Below, in pieces: positions 1 to 6,825 of a stretch of 42,354 nucleotides of DNA (its first letter is position 1; the number at the start of each line of letters is the position of its first letter). Both the position numbers and the translations under genes were made by a program. The stretch comes from JANRKF01 sp033763575 (lineage in GTDB: Bacteria > Pseudomonadota > Alphaproteobacteria > Rickettsiales > SXRF01). The stretch is taken from assembly GCA_033763575.1 (NCBI GenBank), contig JANRKF010000027.1:1-42354 (forward strand). Direction: 5' to 3'. The notes below the pieces were generated by a model. That model saw only the letters and a program-made list of their open reading frames with translations. It had not been told where the DNA came from and did not search any database.

Positions 1-209
1 GGCACGGAAACCATGTTCACATCGTCAATCGGCGCGACCGGCGCTTGCGGCGCGGCAGGCGCGACCAGCGGCTCCATCGCCATCGATTCCGGCGGCAGCA
101 TGACCATGTTCTCGCCGGGGGCGATACGCCACGGGGCGGCATGGGATTCTCCGGAAAGCACGCACAGGGCCACGCTTCCAGCAACTACAAATCGCACAAC
201 ATTATTCAT
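1..209 (-). CDS. Secreted protein, N-terminal part only (runs off the window)
   Basis: Reading leftwards from an ATG at 209-207, 69 codons stay open to the window edge. The product starts with a typical signal peptide: MNNVVRF, a hydrophobic core VVAGSVALCVLS, then a cleavage site after SHA. Mature sequence starts APWRIAPGENMVMLPPE and is rich in Pro, Ala and Met. The ATG overlaps the end of the epimerase gene by 8 bp (ATGAATAA), and GGAGTAG in the epimerase tail serves as the ribosome binding site, so this is the next gene of the same polysaccharide operon. Function cannot be judged from the 69 residues seen; an envelope role is inferred from secretion and context. Confidence 0.75.
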   Translation of the reverse strand, partial: MNNVVRFVVAGSVALCVLSGESHAAPWRIAPGENMVMLPPESMAMEPLVAPAAPQAPVAPIDDVNMVSV

Positions 210-1407
210 GAGAATCTACTCCTAGTAAAATATTACAGATGCGGTGAACCACGTCGCTGTCACCGAACGGATTCGGTGCGTTGCACATGGCGTCGTATTG
301 TTCCGGGTTGTCGGTGAGCGCTTTGATCGCTGCCAGTATTTTTTCTTTTTGCGTGCCGACCAGCGCGCCCGCGCCCGCTTCGATCAGCTCCTGGCGTTCG
401 GTGGTTTTACGCAACACCAGCACCGGCGTGCCGAGCGACACGGCTTCTTCCTGGATGCCGCCGGAATCGGTAAGCACGATCCACGCATGTTTCAGCACCC
501 ACAGCAGCACCGGGTAGGAAAGCGGTTTGGTCAGGTGCAGGCGTTCGGCCAGTGTGCTGTCGAGGTTTTTCAGTTCCTGTTCGACGATCGCCATCACTTT
601 CGGGTTCGGGTGCAGCGGCCACACGATCAGCATATCCGGGTAGGTTGTGAGCATATCGATGACGGCGCCCGCGATGGAGCGGATGCCGGTTTCATGGTTT
701 TCGCGGCGGTGCGTGGTCACCAGCATCATGCGCTTGCCGTTTTTTTGCTTGTCCAACATTTCCACCAGGTCCGGGATATCGGTCGCGGCGCCTTTGCGGT
801 GGGTATCGAGCATTTGCGCGCCAAGCTGCGCGGCTTTGACGATGGTGTTGCCGACCAGATGGATGCTGGCGACGGGGATGCTTTCTTTCAGCAGATTATC
901 GCGTGCGCGTGCCGTCGGCGCGAAATGGTAATGGGCGAGCTGGCCGATCATGACGCGGTTTTTTTCTTCGGGGAACGGATGGTATTCGTCGTAGGAGCGC
1001 AGCCCGGCTTCGATATGGGCGATTTTGCATTGGTGGTAATAGCTGGCGAGCGCCATCATCACCGCGCTGCTCGTATCGCCGTGCACCAGCACCATATAGG
1101 GATTGACGGTGGCGAGCAGCTTCGAGCATTCCACTAGCAGCGTCGCCGAAAGCGCGGCGAGGTCGGAGGCTTTCGGGCCTTCCTCAGAGCCGCTTTGCGG
1201 GGTATCGCGCTTGAGGTCGAGGTGATAATCGGGCACGATATCGAACATTTTGTACAAGGTTTCCGCCATGTCGCTATGCTGGCCTGTATGCAGCAGCTTC
1301 ACATTGGCGTTCCGGCGTTTCAGCTCGATATAGATCGGCGCCATCTTGATGATTTCGGGGCGCGTTCCCATCGATAATAATATGGAGGACTGGCTGCTGG
1401 CGATCAT
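202..1407 (-). CDS. wecB: UDP-N-acetylglucosamine 2-epimerase (non-hydrolysing)
   Basis: Cytoplasmic enzyme interconverting UDP-GlcNAc and UDP-ManNAc, the donor used in many capsules and exopolysaccharides. Family motifs are all present: GTRPEIIKMAPI at the N terminus, HTGQHSD, VHGDTSSA, HIEAGLRS, EEKNRVMI, THRRENH, and the UDP-binding C-terminal TDSGGIQEEAVSLGTP. I choose the ATG at 1407 (product starts MIASSQSSILLSMGTRPE, 401 aa) because it overlaps the upstream gene's stop as ATGA and leaves the normal distance to the GTRPE motif; a longer in-frame extension to 1464 lies inside the upstream gene. It sits between the glycosidase-like gene and a secreted protein, which points to supply of a ManNAc-type sugar for the synthase at 3578-4846. 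That pairing is inference. The family assignment is secure. Confidence 0.95.
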   Translation of the reverse strand: MIASSQSSILLSMGTRPEIIKMAPIYIELKRRNANVKLLHTGQHSDMAETLYKMFDIVPDYHLDLKRDTPQSGSEEGPKASDLAALSATLLVECSKLLATVNPYMVLVHGDTSSAVMMALASYYHQCKIAHIEAGLRSYDEYHPFPEEKNRVMIGQLAHYHFAPTARARDNLLKESIPVASIHLVGNTIVKAAQLGAQMLDTHRKGAATDIPDLVEMLDKQKNGKRMMLVTTHRRENHETGIRSIAGAVIDMLTTYPDMLIVWPLHPNPKVMAIVEQELKNLDSTLAERLHLTKPLSYPVLLWVLKHAWIVLTDSGGIQEEAVSLGTPVLVLRKTTERQELIEAGAGALVGTQKEKILAAIKALTDNPEQYDAMCNAPNPFGDSDVVHRICNILLGVDSHE

Positions 1408-2429
1408 GAGTCCACCTTCTGGCAGGCGGGTATGCCGCCGGGCCATTTTTTCTGCACCGACCACTGTACCGATTGGAAGGCGGCTTCATCCAGCACGTTC
1501 CACGGGCCGGTGCGGCGGTGCGGTTCGGCCTGTTGCAGCCAGCAGCTTGCGGTTTCCATATCGTCATGCTGGGTGGCGACGACGGCGACCAGCCCCCATG
1601 GATAATCCTTGCCGATGAGATCGGTCCATTCCTTGTGGTGATCGCGCATCCACGCGCTGTAGAATTCATTTGGCGGCCCGGCGACGTTCAGGTCGAAGCC
1701 GTGCAGCATCGGCATGAGCTGCGCCACGATATCGGGATAAAACACATAATCGGCGCGGGGCTGGGTGGAGGCGCGGAACATTTTTTTCTCCGGGTCCCAG
1801 AAATTTTTGATGATGCCGACCCGAAGCTGCGCGGCTTTGGCGGAAAAGAGCGCGGCCTGTTGTTTTTCGCCGATGCGTTTAGCCTCCTGCGCGGAGCGTT
1901 TCATCGAGGCGTAAATCTCGATATTATCCATCAGCAATCCGACCGGCATTAGCTGCGAGATGAAATAGACGCCGGTTTCGCGGTTATACAGCCCGTCGAG
2001 CTGTGCTTGCGCCTTGCGCAGGCTTTGCCGCCATGAGGCGGGCATGCCTTCTTTCGGCGCCATGCGGTAGAGCAGCTCCACCCACATCGCCATCATCGAA
2101 TCGTCGGCATCGGCCATGATGCAGGGGCGGTAATCGCGGATATCCGGGTCCTGGCAGAACACCGAAAATAACCCGTCCGGTTCCTGGCGTGCGAGCATCC
2201 AGTTGATCCATCCCATCGCCGGCACGTTGATGTTCATTCCGGTGTCGCTCGCGGTGAGCAGGGCTTTGGTCGGGAAATAAGGATCGATGATTTCCTGTCC
2301 TCCGGCAAAGGTCATGATGGCGCCGCTCGGCTGGAGATATTCTGCGTCCAGCTGCAGCGACTTCGCGTTCGCAGCACTCATGCTTGCGAACATTCCCATC
2401 ACGACTGCGAGAAGGACGGCGTGCTTCAT
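1404..2429 (-). CDS. Secreted six-hairpin (alpha/alpha)6 glycosidase-like protein
   Basis: About 341 aa from the ATG at 2429, which overlaps the upstream stop as ATGA. A signal peptide is plain: MKHAVLLAVVMGMFASMSAANA, cleaved before KSLQLDAEYL. The mature part is helical, with WINWMLARQEPDGLFSVF, an acidic DADDSMMAMWVELLYRM stretch, ETGVYFISQLMPVGLLMDNIEIYASM and DEAAFQSVQW near the end. Acidic residues in repeated helical hairpins resemble the (alpha/alpha)6 barrel hydrolases that accompany polysaccharide synthases (compare BcsZ beside cellulose synthase). I could not place it in a numbered GH family. The likely role is trimming or editing the polymer made by the neighbouring GT2 synthase in the periplasm. 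The catalytic residues are not identified, so activity is a guess. Confidence 0.55.
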   Translation of the reverse strand: MKHAVLLAVVMGMFASMSAANAKSLQLDAEYLQPSGAIMTFAGGQEIIDPYFPTKALLTASDTGMNINVPAMGWINWMLARQEPDGLFSVFCQDPDIRDYRPCIMADADDSMMAMWVELLYRMAPKEGMPASWRQSLRKAQAQLDGLYNRETGVYFISQLMPVGLLMDNIEIYASMKRSAQEAKRIGEKQQAALFSAKAAQLRVGIIKNFWDPEKKMFRASTQPRADYVFYPDIVAQLMPMLHGFDLNVAGPPNEFYSAWMRDHHKEWTDLIGKDYPWGLVAVVATQHDDMETASCWLQQAEPHRRTGPWNVLDEAAFQSVQWSVQKKWPGGIPACQKVDS

Positions 2430-3568
2430 GCGGCCATTCCCTCTTGGCGGGCGGCGCGCACGACGCCGCTTTCGGTGGCCCATAACGTGCCGTGCACGAT
2501 GCAGCCGCTTTCAATAATAATGTGCGGCGCGGTGACGGTCGTCGGATGTTCCGGCGAGCCGATGACGCTTCCGGCGCCGATCACCAGCAGCCCTTCGGCG
2601 ATGACCGGGCCCATGATTTTGCATTGTTCGCCGATGAATAAATCACCGGAGCTGACCACGCTGCCTTCGATATGCACCTTGTTGCCGATGTCGAAACGGT
2701 CGGGGTATTTATTGGCATAATCGGCGAGGCTGGTTTTTTGCGGATCATACACCGCGTCGTTCGGGGCGTTGCATTTGATGCTGCCTTTGATGTGCGCCTG
2801 GTCGCCGATCGATGCATTATCCTGCGCGACGATATCGCCGGTGAAGCGGTAGCGCGCCGGGAAATCGAGGCCGCCTTTCAGCACCCAGCGGGTGGCGCTT
2901 TGTATTTTCACGCCGCTTAAATCTTCCAGCATGGTCAGGTTCGGCGCGGGTGTGAGCGGGATGCTGCTTTGCGCCGAGCTGGTGAGGATGCGCGGTGCGT
3001 GCAGGCGCTCGAACTGCACATCGTCGCCCAGGATGATCGAATGATTCGAGGTAGCGCGGCCAAATAATTTGCTGTGGCGGCCAACCGCCATTTCGCCGTT
3101 GCTATGCGTCCAGCGGAGGATGGTGCAGTTCTCGCGGATGCGGAGCGCGCCATCGGCGAGCAATGCGCGGAACTGGCTGCGTTCGCCGGTCAGCACGTCC
3201 TGCGCGCCGTACACTTCCATCTCGAACAATTCACCGGCAGGCAGGGTAAGCGAATGCGCCGAGAGGATCAGCTTGTTATTGGCGGCGGTGGATTCGAGGT
3301 TGGGCACGCCTTTTTCCCCGATCAGCTGGTACTTTGCGCCGTCCGGCAGGCGGCCATTATAAGTCTGCGCGCTGTGGACGTCGCCCAGCTGGTTGCGGAT
3401 GAACGTGCGGAACCCTTCGGCGAAGTGGAACGGGTTGCTGTCATACGCTTGCGATACGCGGAGCGGCTCGACGTCCGTTCTGCGCACCATCTCGATCACT
3501 CCCGGTATCAGCGGCAGGATGAAGATGAACAGGGTGAAAAGAAGCAATAATGCGGGCCAAAGAATCAT
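2426..3568 (-). CDS. Membrane-anchored bactofilin-like (polymer-forming, beta-helix) protein
   Basis: 380 aa. One N-terminal membrane helix (MILWPALLLLFTLFIFILPL, residues 1-20) is followed by a linker and a long C-terminal region (roughly 150-375) of short repeating beta-strand units with regularly spaced Gly, Ile and Val, for example HIKGSIKCNAP, HIEGSVVSSGDLFIGEQ, KIMGPVIAEGLLVIGAGSVIG. This is the pattern of the bactofilin / polymer-forming cytoskeletal beta-helix. Bactofilins scaffold cell-wall and polysaccharide enzymes at defined sites, so a scaffold for the adjacent synthase is plausible. The large N-terminal extension and the paired cap-like repeats are not typical of short bactofilins, so this may be a distinct subfamily. 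It starts 9 bp after the synthase stop codon and overlaps the next gene by 4 bp. Confidence 0.6.
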   Translation of the reverse strand: MILWPALLLLFTLFIFILPLIPGVIEMVRRTDVEPLRVSQAYDSNPFHFAEGFRTFIRNQLGDVHSAQTYNGRLPDGAKYQLIGEKGVPNLESTAANNKLILSAHSLTLPAGELFEMEVYGAQDVLTGERSQFRALLADGALRIRENCTILRWTHSNGEMAVGRHSKLFGRATSNHSIILGDDVQFERLHAPRILTSSAQSSIPLTPAPNLTMLEDLSGVKIQSATRWVLKGGLDFPARYRFTGDIVAQDNASIGDQAHIKGSIKCNAPNDAVYDPQKTSLADYANKYPDRFDIGNKVHIEGSVVSSGDLFIGEQCKIMGPVIAEGLLVIGAGSVIGSPEHPTTVTAPHIIIESGCIVHGTLWATESGVVRAARQEGMAA

Positions 3569-3577
3569 AGTGCTATT

Positions 3578-4846
3578 CTATATGTTTTGTGTTGCGGGTT
3601 GTGCGGGGGTACGGAAACGGGCGGTCTTATCCCATTTGGCGCGTTCTTCCGGCGGCGAGCAGGCGTGGCTTATCAGCCCGCACGTCACCGACAAAATGCT
3701 GATGATGAAGTTGAAGAAGTTGAACGGCAGCAGGCGCAGGCGTTCCTTCCCGCCATCGAGATAGACGGCAGCGGCGATTTCGAAGAAGGCGGCGGTATTG
3801 CCGACCGACGAATAAGAAATCAGCGCGAGCAGCGGCAGGTAGCCGCCGTAAAGCATCATCTCGCCATTGTAGAACAGGGCCATGCCGACGATCCAGCCGA
3901 CCAGGATCAGCGGCGACATGATATACACGCCGAGCAGCAGCAGCGCGTCGAGCCGTTCGGCGAAACCGAGCGTGCGGTTGGCGATAACGCTGCCGGAATA
4001 ACGGAACAGCGATTGGTTGTGTCCTTTCGCCCAGCGGATGATCTGGCGGATGCGCACCGGCCATGTCTCCGGCACTTCCTCGTAGCATTCCGAGCGGTTC
4101 TGATACACGGTTTTCCAGCCTTTGAGCAATGCGCGATAGGTCACGTCGGTGTCTTCCGACAGCGTATCGTCGCGCCAGCCGCCGACATCGTCGAGCGTGG
4201 CGCGGCGCACGCCGCCTACCGTTCCGCCATATTGCGGCACGAGGCCCATATTCATGCGCGCCTGCTGGTCCACCTGGTAGCCGCCGGAGCGTTCCATGTC
4301 GAGCAGGCGGGTGAGCAGGTTCTTGCCGGTATTCATCGGCACGACGCGGCCCATCACCAGGCCCACTTCCGGATCGAAAAACGGCGCGACGAGTTGTTTT
4401 ATCAGTCCGCGTCCCGGCGTGTAGTCGGCATCGAACACGATGATGATGTCGCTGGTGACCATCTGCGAAGCGTCTTTAAGCGCTGCGGCTTTGCCGGGTT
4501 TTCCCTGCACGCGCTGGAAGTGGTAAATCAGGCCGGGATATTTGGCGACATATTGCTCGATGATTTCGCCGGTGCGGTCTTTACTGCGATCGTTCACCAC
4601 GACGATGTTGATTTTATCGCGGGGGTAGTGCACGGCGGCCAGCGCGTCGAGCGAGTGGGCGATGACCTGCTCTTCATTATGCGCGGCGACCAGCACGGTG
4701 ACGCTCGGCCATGCCGCCGTGTCGATGTCGATATAAGGGTGGCGTTGCTTGCCGTGCAGGCGGTTGAAAGTGAAAATATAATGCCGCACCGTGTAGATGA
4801 TAATCAGTGTGATGACGATGTTGTAGATGATGTGAAGAAATTCCAT
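3578..4846 (-). CDS. Processive family-2 glycosyltransferase (polysaccharide synthase)
   Basis: 422 aa inner-membrane synthase. An N-terminal helix (about 4-22) precedes a GT-A catalytic domain: VTVLVAAHNEEQ near 49-60, ND at 85-86, DAD at 139-141 (metal and UDP-sugar binding), SEDTD at 230-234 (catalytic base) and RQIIRW at 267-272, the Q/RxxRW signature of processive synthases such as BcsA, PgaC and HasA. Several membrane helices follow (about 295-400), which in this family form the polymer channel. It is the first gene of the minus-strand operon, with AAGGCGG eight bases before the ATG. Neighbours (beta-helix scaffold, secreted glycosidase, UDP-GlcNAc 2-epimerase) point to a HexNAc-containing exopolysaccharide. 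The exact sugar is unknown. Confidence 0.88.
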   Translation of the reverse strand: MEFLHIIYNIVITLIIIYTVRHYIFTFNRLHGKQRHPYIDIDTAAWPSVTVLVAAHNEEQVIAHSLDALAAVHYPRDKINIVVVNDRSKDRTGEIIEQYVAKYPGLIYHFQRVQGKPGKAAALKDASQMVTSDIIIVFDADYTPGRGLIKQLVAPFFDPEVGLVMGRVVPMNTGKNLLTRLLDMERSGGYQVDQQARMNMGLVPQYGGTVGGVRRATLDDVGGWRDDTLSEDTDVTYRALLKGWKTVYQNRSECYEEVPETWPVRIRQIIRWAKGHNQSLFRYSGSVIANRTLGFAERLDALLLLGVYIMSPLILVGWIVGMALFYNGEMMLYGGYLPLLALISYSSVGNTAAFFEIAAAVYLDGGKERLRLLPFNFFNFIISILSVTCGLISHACSPPEERAKWDKTARFRTPAQPATQNI

Positions 4847-5196
4847 GCGCTGGTCCGCCTTATTAATAAAATTTTAACGACATGCATTTACTAACGTATA
4901 TTTATAAAACATGCAATATCATTTTTACACTTTAGCCGCTTTATACCTCGTATTTTCAGGAATGCCACCGGGATTTTGATCGCGCCGCAAGATAAATAAA
5001 TAGGTAAAATACTATTATTTATCAAAGCAGAAAATCGGCGATTAGGTAAAAATAGGGAAACAATCACAATTTCATGAATCATTATATATCAGAATGTTAA
5101 TTGTTTTTCTGTTTTTCGCATTTTAACGATTATAATAGCCATGCGAAATATCGGGATATATCCATTTTCCCGTCGTTTCGCGAGAGAAAGCGCGGG
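4847..5196. other. AT-rich divergent intergenic region
   Basis: About 350 bp, clearly richer in A+T than the flanking genes, between the minus-strand polysaccharide operon and the plus-strand cluster at 5250. It must hold the promoter of the synthase operon. I see the CtrA-like box at 4863-4878 but no convincing gene, RNA or terminator. Confidence 0.6.
4863..4878. promoter_or_regulatory. CtrA-type box (weak candidate) ahead of the synthase gene
   Basis: TTAA-TAAAATT-TTAAC matches the CtrA consensus TTAA-N7-TTAAC in full. It lies only about 17 bp upstream of the glycosyltransferase ATG and is not followed by a -10 at the 11-12 bp spacing seen at the three better sites, so if real it may repress rather than activate. 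AT-rich surroundings make a chance match possible. Confidence 0.3.
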
Positions 5197-5243
5197 CTGT
5201 CACAAAAGTTTCATTTTCCCCCGCCGGTTTCATCGGGTAGAAT
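5197..5243 (+). promoter_or_regulatory. Promoter 1 of the cluster: Pho-box-like direct repeat plus -10
   Basis: CTGTCAC-AAAA-GTTTCAT at 5197-5214 has the Pho-box form (two 7-bp half-sites, 4-bp spacer). TAGAAT at 5238-5243 is the -10. The same element recurs at 6051 and 6735 with identical spacing. The half-site pair lies about one helical turn further from the -10 than in classical E. coli PhoB promoters, so the regulator is not certain. The -10 predicts a transcript starting at or next to the ATG at 5250, i.e. a leaderless mRNA. Confidence 0.65.
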
Positions 5244-5249
5244 GCGGGT

Positions 5250-6002
5250 ATGACAGGGAATCCTACCGATTTGTCCTATCCTGCCGCCGCTCAGTCGAGT
5301 GTGGAGGAGGAGGTCAGGAAAGCCGAGGTGGCCATTGAGAGCACCACGGATCCGGAAGTTTTGCGCAAGGTGCAAAATAATATTTCAGAGTGGGTTAAAG
5401 AAAACAAGGCACATATTCCTCAGGACAAACTGAAAGCCATTGAGGAGAAGCTCGCGGAAACCCAAAAGGCTCTGAACGACCAAAAAATCACCGAGGCGCA
5501 GCAGACCGTGAACGACCAAAAAATCACCGAGGCGCAGCAGACCGTGGCTTCGGTGCTGGGGCAACTCAGGGCGCTGGTGGTGGCGGGCAAGCCCAATCCG
5601 GCTCTGGACGAAGCGATCCGTTCGCTTAGCTCCAGAGTTGTGACGGATGTGGCGTCTGCATCGGATGCGCAGACTGCGGCGGCAGATGCTTCAGTGGTCG
5701 CCAACACGGAGGCGAGTTACGATATACAGGAAACGCTGATGACAGCGGCTCTGGTAGGCGGTGCGGCGCTGGTTGGCGGGGCGGCCATGGCGGCGACGGC
5801 CAAGGTGGTCGGAGTATTGACCGGCCCGGACGGAAAATTTGTGGACCCGAAGATCCTTGCGGGATTCAAAAAAATGCTCGCGGAGGGGGAAACCACGGTG
5901 CTTGCGTCGTCGGGCAAGGAAACATTAGGCCAGAAACCGCTGGTAGCGGCGGTAGCGCCGCCTCCCAAAGACCTCAGCGAAGGTATTGTAACTCCTTCAT
6001 AA
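5250..6002 (+). CDS. Unrecognised protein: helical/coiled-coil N terminus, glycine-zipper membrane segment
   Basis: 250 aa, no family recognised. Residues about 15-110 are charged and helical (VEEEVRKAEVAIE, KLKAIEEKLAETQKAL) with a perfect internal duplication of NDQKITEAQQTV. Residues about 115-165 are Ala/Ser-rich. A small-residue hydrophobic stretch near 166-192 (TAALVGGAALVGGAAMAATA) looks like a glycine-zipper membrane hairpin. The tail contains DPKILAGFKKMLAEGE. There is no Shine-Dalgarno before the ATG, and the -10 at 5238-5243 would start transcription at about 5250, so the gene may be leaderless; in-frame TTG and GTG codons downstream are poorer candidates. It is the first of four genes sharing promoter type and glycine-rich membrane segments. 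Function unknown. Confidence 0.75.
   Translation: MTGNPTDLSYPAAAQSSVEEEVRKAEVAIESTTDPEVLRKVQNNISEWVKENKAHIPQDKLKAIEEKLAETQKALNDQKITEAQQTVNDQKITEAQQTVASVLGQLRALVVAGKPNPALDEAIRSLSSRVVTDVASASDAQTAAADASVVANTEASYDIQETLMTAALVGGAALVGGAAMAATAKVVGVLTGPDGKFVDPKILAGFKKMLAEGETTVLASSGKETLGQKPLVAAVAPPPKDLSEGIVTPS
5475..5546 (+). repeat. Perfect 36-bp tandem duplication inside the gene at 5250
   Basis: Two identical, adjacent 36-bp units (5475-5510 and 5511-5546) encode NDQKITEAQQTV twice in frame. Perfect identity at DNA level indicates a recent duplication or ongoing copy-number variation in the coiled-coil region. Confidence 0.95.
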
Positions 6003-6050
6003 TTTCAATTGTGACAATCGGGTGGGCCGTGCGGGCGGGCCTTTGGGCTG

Positions 6051-6097
6051 CCGTCACAAAAGCTTCATTTGTGTCGGGGGCGTTTTTTCGCTATGAT
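6051..6097 (+). promoter_or_regulatory. Promoter 2 of the cluster: Pho-box-like repeat plus -10
   Basis: CCGTCAC-AAAA-GCTTCAT at 6051-6068, then TATGAT at 6092-6097. Spacing between box and -10 is the same 23 bp as at 5197 and 6735. Predicted start near 6104 leaves a leader of about 28 nt with a purine-rich CAGGGAAAA ribosome site before the ATG at 6132. Confidence 0.7.
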
Positions 6098-6131
6098 GAA
6101 GGCATAAAATAAGCTCAGGGAAAACAAGAAA

Positions 6132-6707
6132 ATGGCTCAGGAATTTAAAGATGATGACGCCCCCGACGGCGGACAGGACGATGCCCTGAAAAAGGCCGGC
6201 TTCGATGCCAATTGGGAATATGCCAAGCATGTCGCCAAAACGGTGGCGATGACGGCGCTGAAAGGCGCGGTGATCGGCGGCCTGGCGCTTGCCACCCTGT
6301 CGCTGGCGATGGGCGGCCCGGCGGCGCTGGTATCGGGTATTCCATTTGTGGGCACGCATGTGATCGGGCCGGTGCTTGAGGCGTTTAGCTGGGGTGCAGC
6401 GGATTGGATCGTTGGCGGCCTGATGGCGGGGGCGACGATGGGCGCGGTGGCGGGCGGTGCGATTGGCCTTGCGAACGGTTTTTCCGGCGCGGAAGACGCG
6501 GTGGAGGATAAAGAGCAATACATCAGGCTCAAAGACAAGAAAGAGCGCCTATTGGCCGTACAACAAAACAGGCTCGAAATGAACGCCGAGCTGATGATGG
6601 CCAGCAAGATGCCGATGGGCGTGCAGCCGCAGGTGCAGCCGCAATTGCCGATGGGGCAGGGAATGGGCCAGAATGCGGGTCCGGGCATGGGCGGAAAATA
6701 TGGGTAA
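6132..6707 (+). CDS. Unrecognised glycine-zipper membrane protein, paralogue-like to the gene at 6826
   Basis: 191 aa. An acidic start (MAQEFKDDDAPDGGQDD) is followed by two or three glycine/alanine-rich hydrophobic segments: TALKGAVIGGLALATLSLAM near 41-60, then GGLMAGATMGAVAGGAIGLA near 95-114. A charged helix follows (EDKEQYIRLKDKKERLLAVQ), then a Met/Pro/Gln/Gly-rich low-complexity tail (MGVQPQVQPQLPMGQGMGQ). The order 'glycine-rich membrane region, Gly-Leu-x-x-Gly, acidic residues, Tyr-containing K-rich helix, low-complexity tail' is shared with the protein at 6826, which suggests a diverged pair. It has its own promoter. Function unknown; integral membrane or membrane-remodelling roles fit the composition but are not shown. 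Confidence 0.78.
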   Translation: MAQEFKDDDAPDGGQDDALKKAGFDANWEYAKHVAKTVAMTALKGAVIGGLALATLSLAMGGPAALVSGIPFVGTHVIGPVLEAFSWGAADWIVGGLMAGATMGAVAGGAIGLANGFSGAEDAVEDKEQYIRLKDKKERLLAVQQNRLEMNAELMMASKMPMGVQPQVQPQLPMGQGMGQNAGPGMGGKYG

Positions 6708-6734
6708 ACGGGGATAAATACAGGAAAAATTGAA

Positions 6735-6781
6735 TTGTCACAAAAGCTTCATTTTTATTGGGGGGCGAAATGGGGCATAAT
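6735..6781 (+). promoter_or_regulatory. Promoter 3 of the cluster: Pho-box-like repeat plus -10
   Basis: TTGTCAC-AAAA-GCTTCAT at 6735-6752 and CATAAT at 6776-6781, again 23 bp apart. Predicted start near 6788. GGGAAGG lies shortly before the ATG at 6826. It drives the last two genes of the cluster. Confidence 0.7.
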
Positions 6782-6825
6782 AAAGGTGCGAAAGCAACAA
6801 AACGACACGAACGGGAAGGTATGTT

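Noticed and set aside
244..1137. Long plus-strand ORF opposite the epimerase gene
   Set aside because: Antisense shadow of wecB with His/Arg/Phe-rich composition typical of reversed GC-rich codons.
1408..1464. Longer N terminus for the epimerase
   Set aside because: Lies inside the preceding gene, has no ribosome site, and the ATGA overlap start gives the normal length.
3587..4894. 435-codon plus-strand ORF opposite the glycosyltransferase
   Set aside because: Antisense shadow of a gene with clear motifs; composition is that of a reverse reading frame.
4891..5082. 63-codon minus-strand ORF in the AT-rich gap
   Set aside because: No ribosome site and odd composition (Ile, Lys, Asn rich from AT content); no family features.
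5197..5243. EcfG/RpoE-type general stress promoter
   Set aside because: No GGAAC and GTT pair at the proper spacing; the conserved element is a direct repeat upstream of a sigma-70-like -10.
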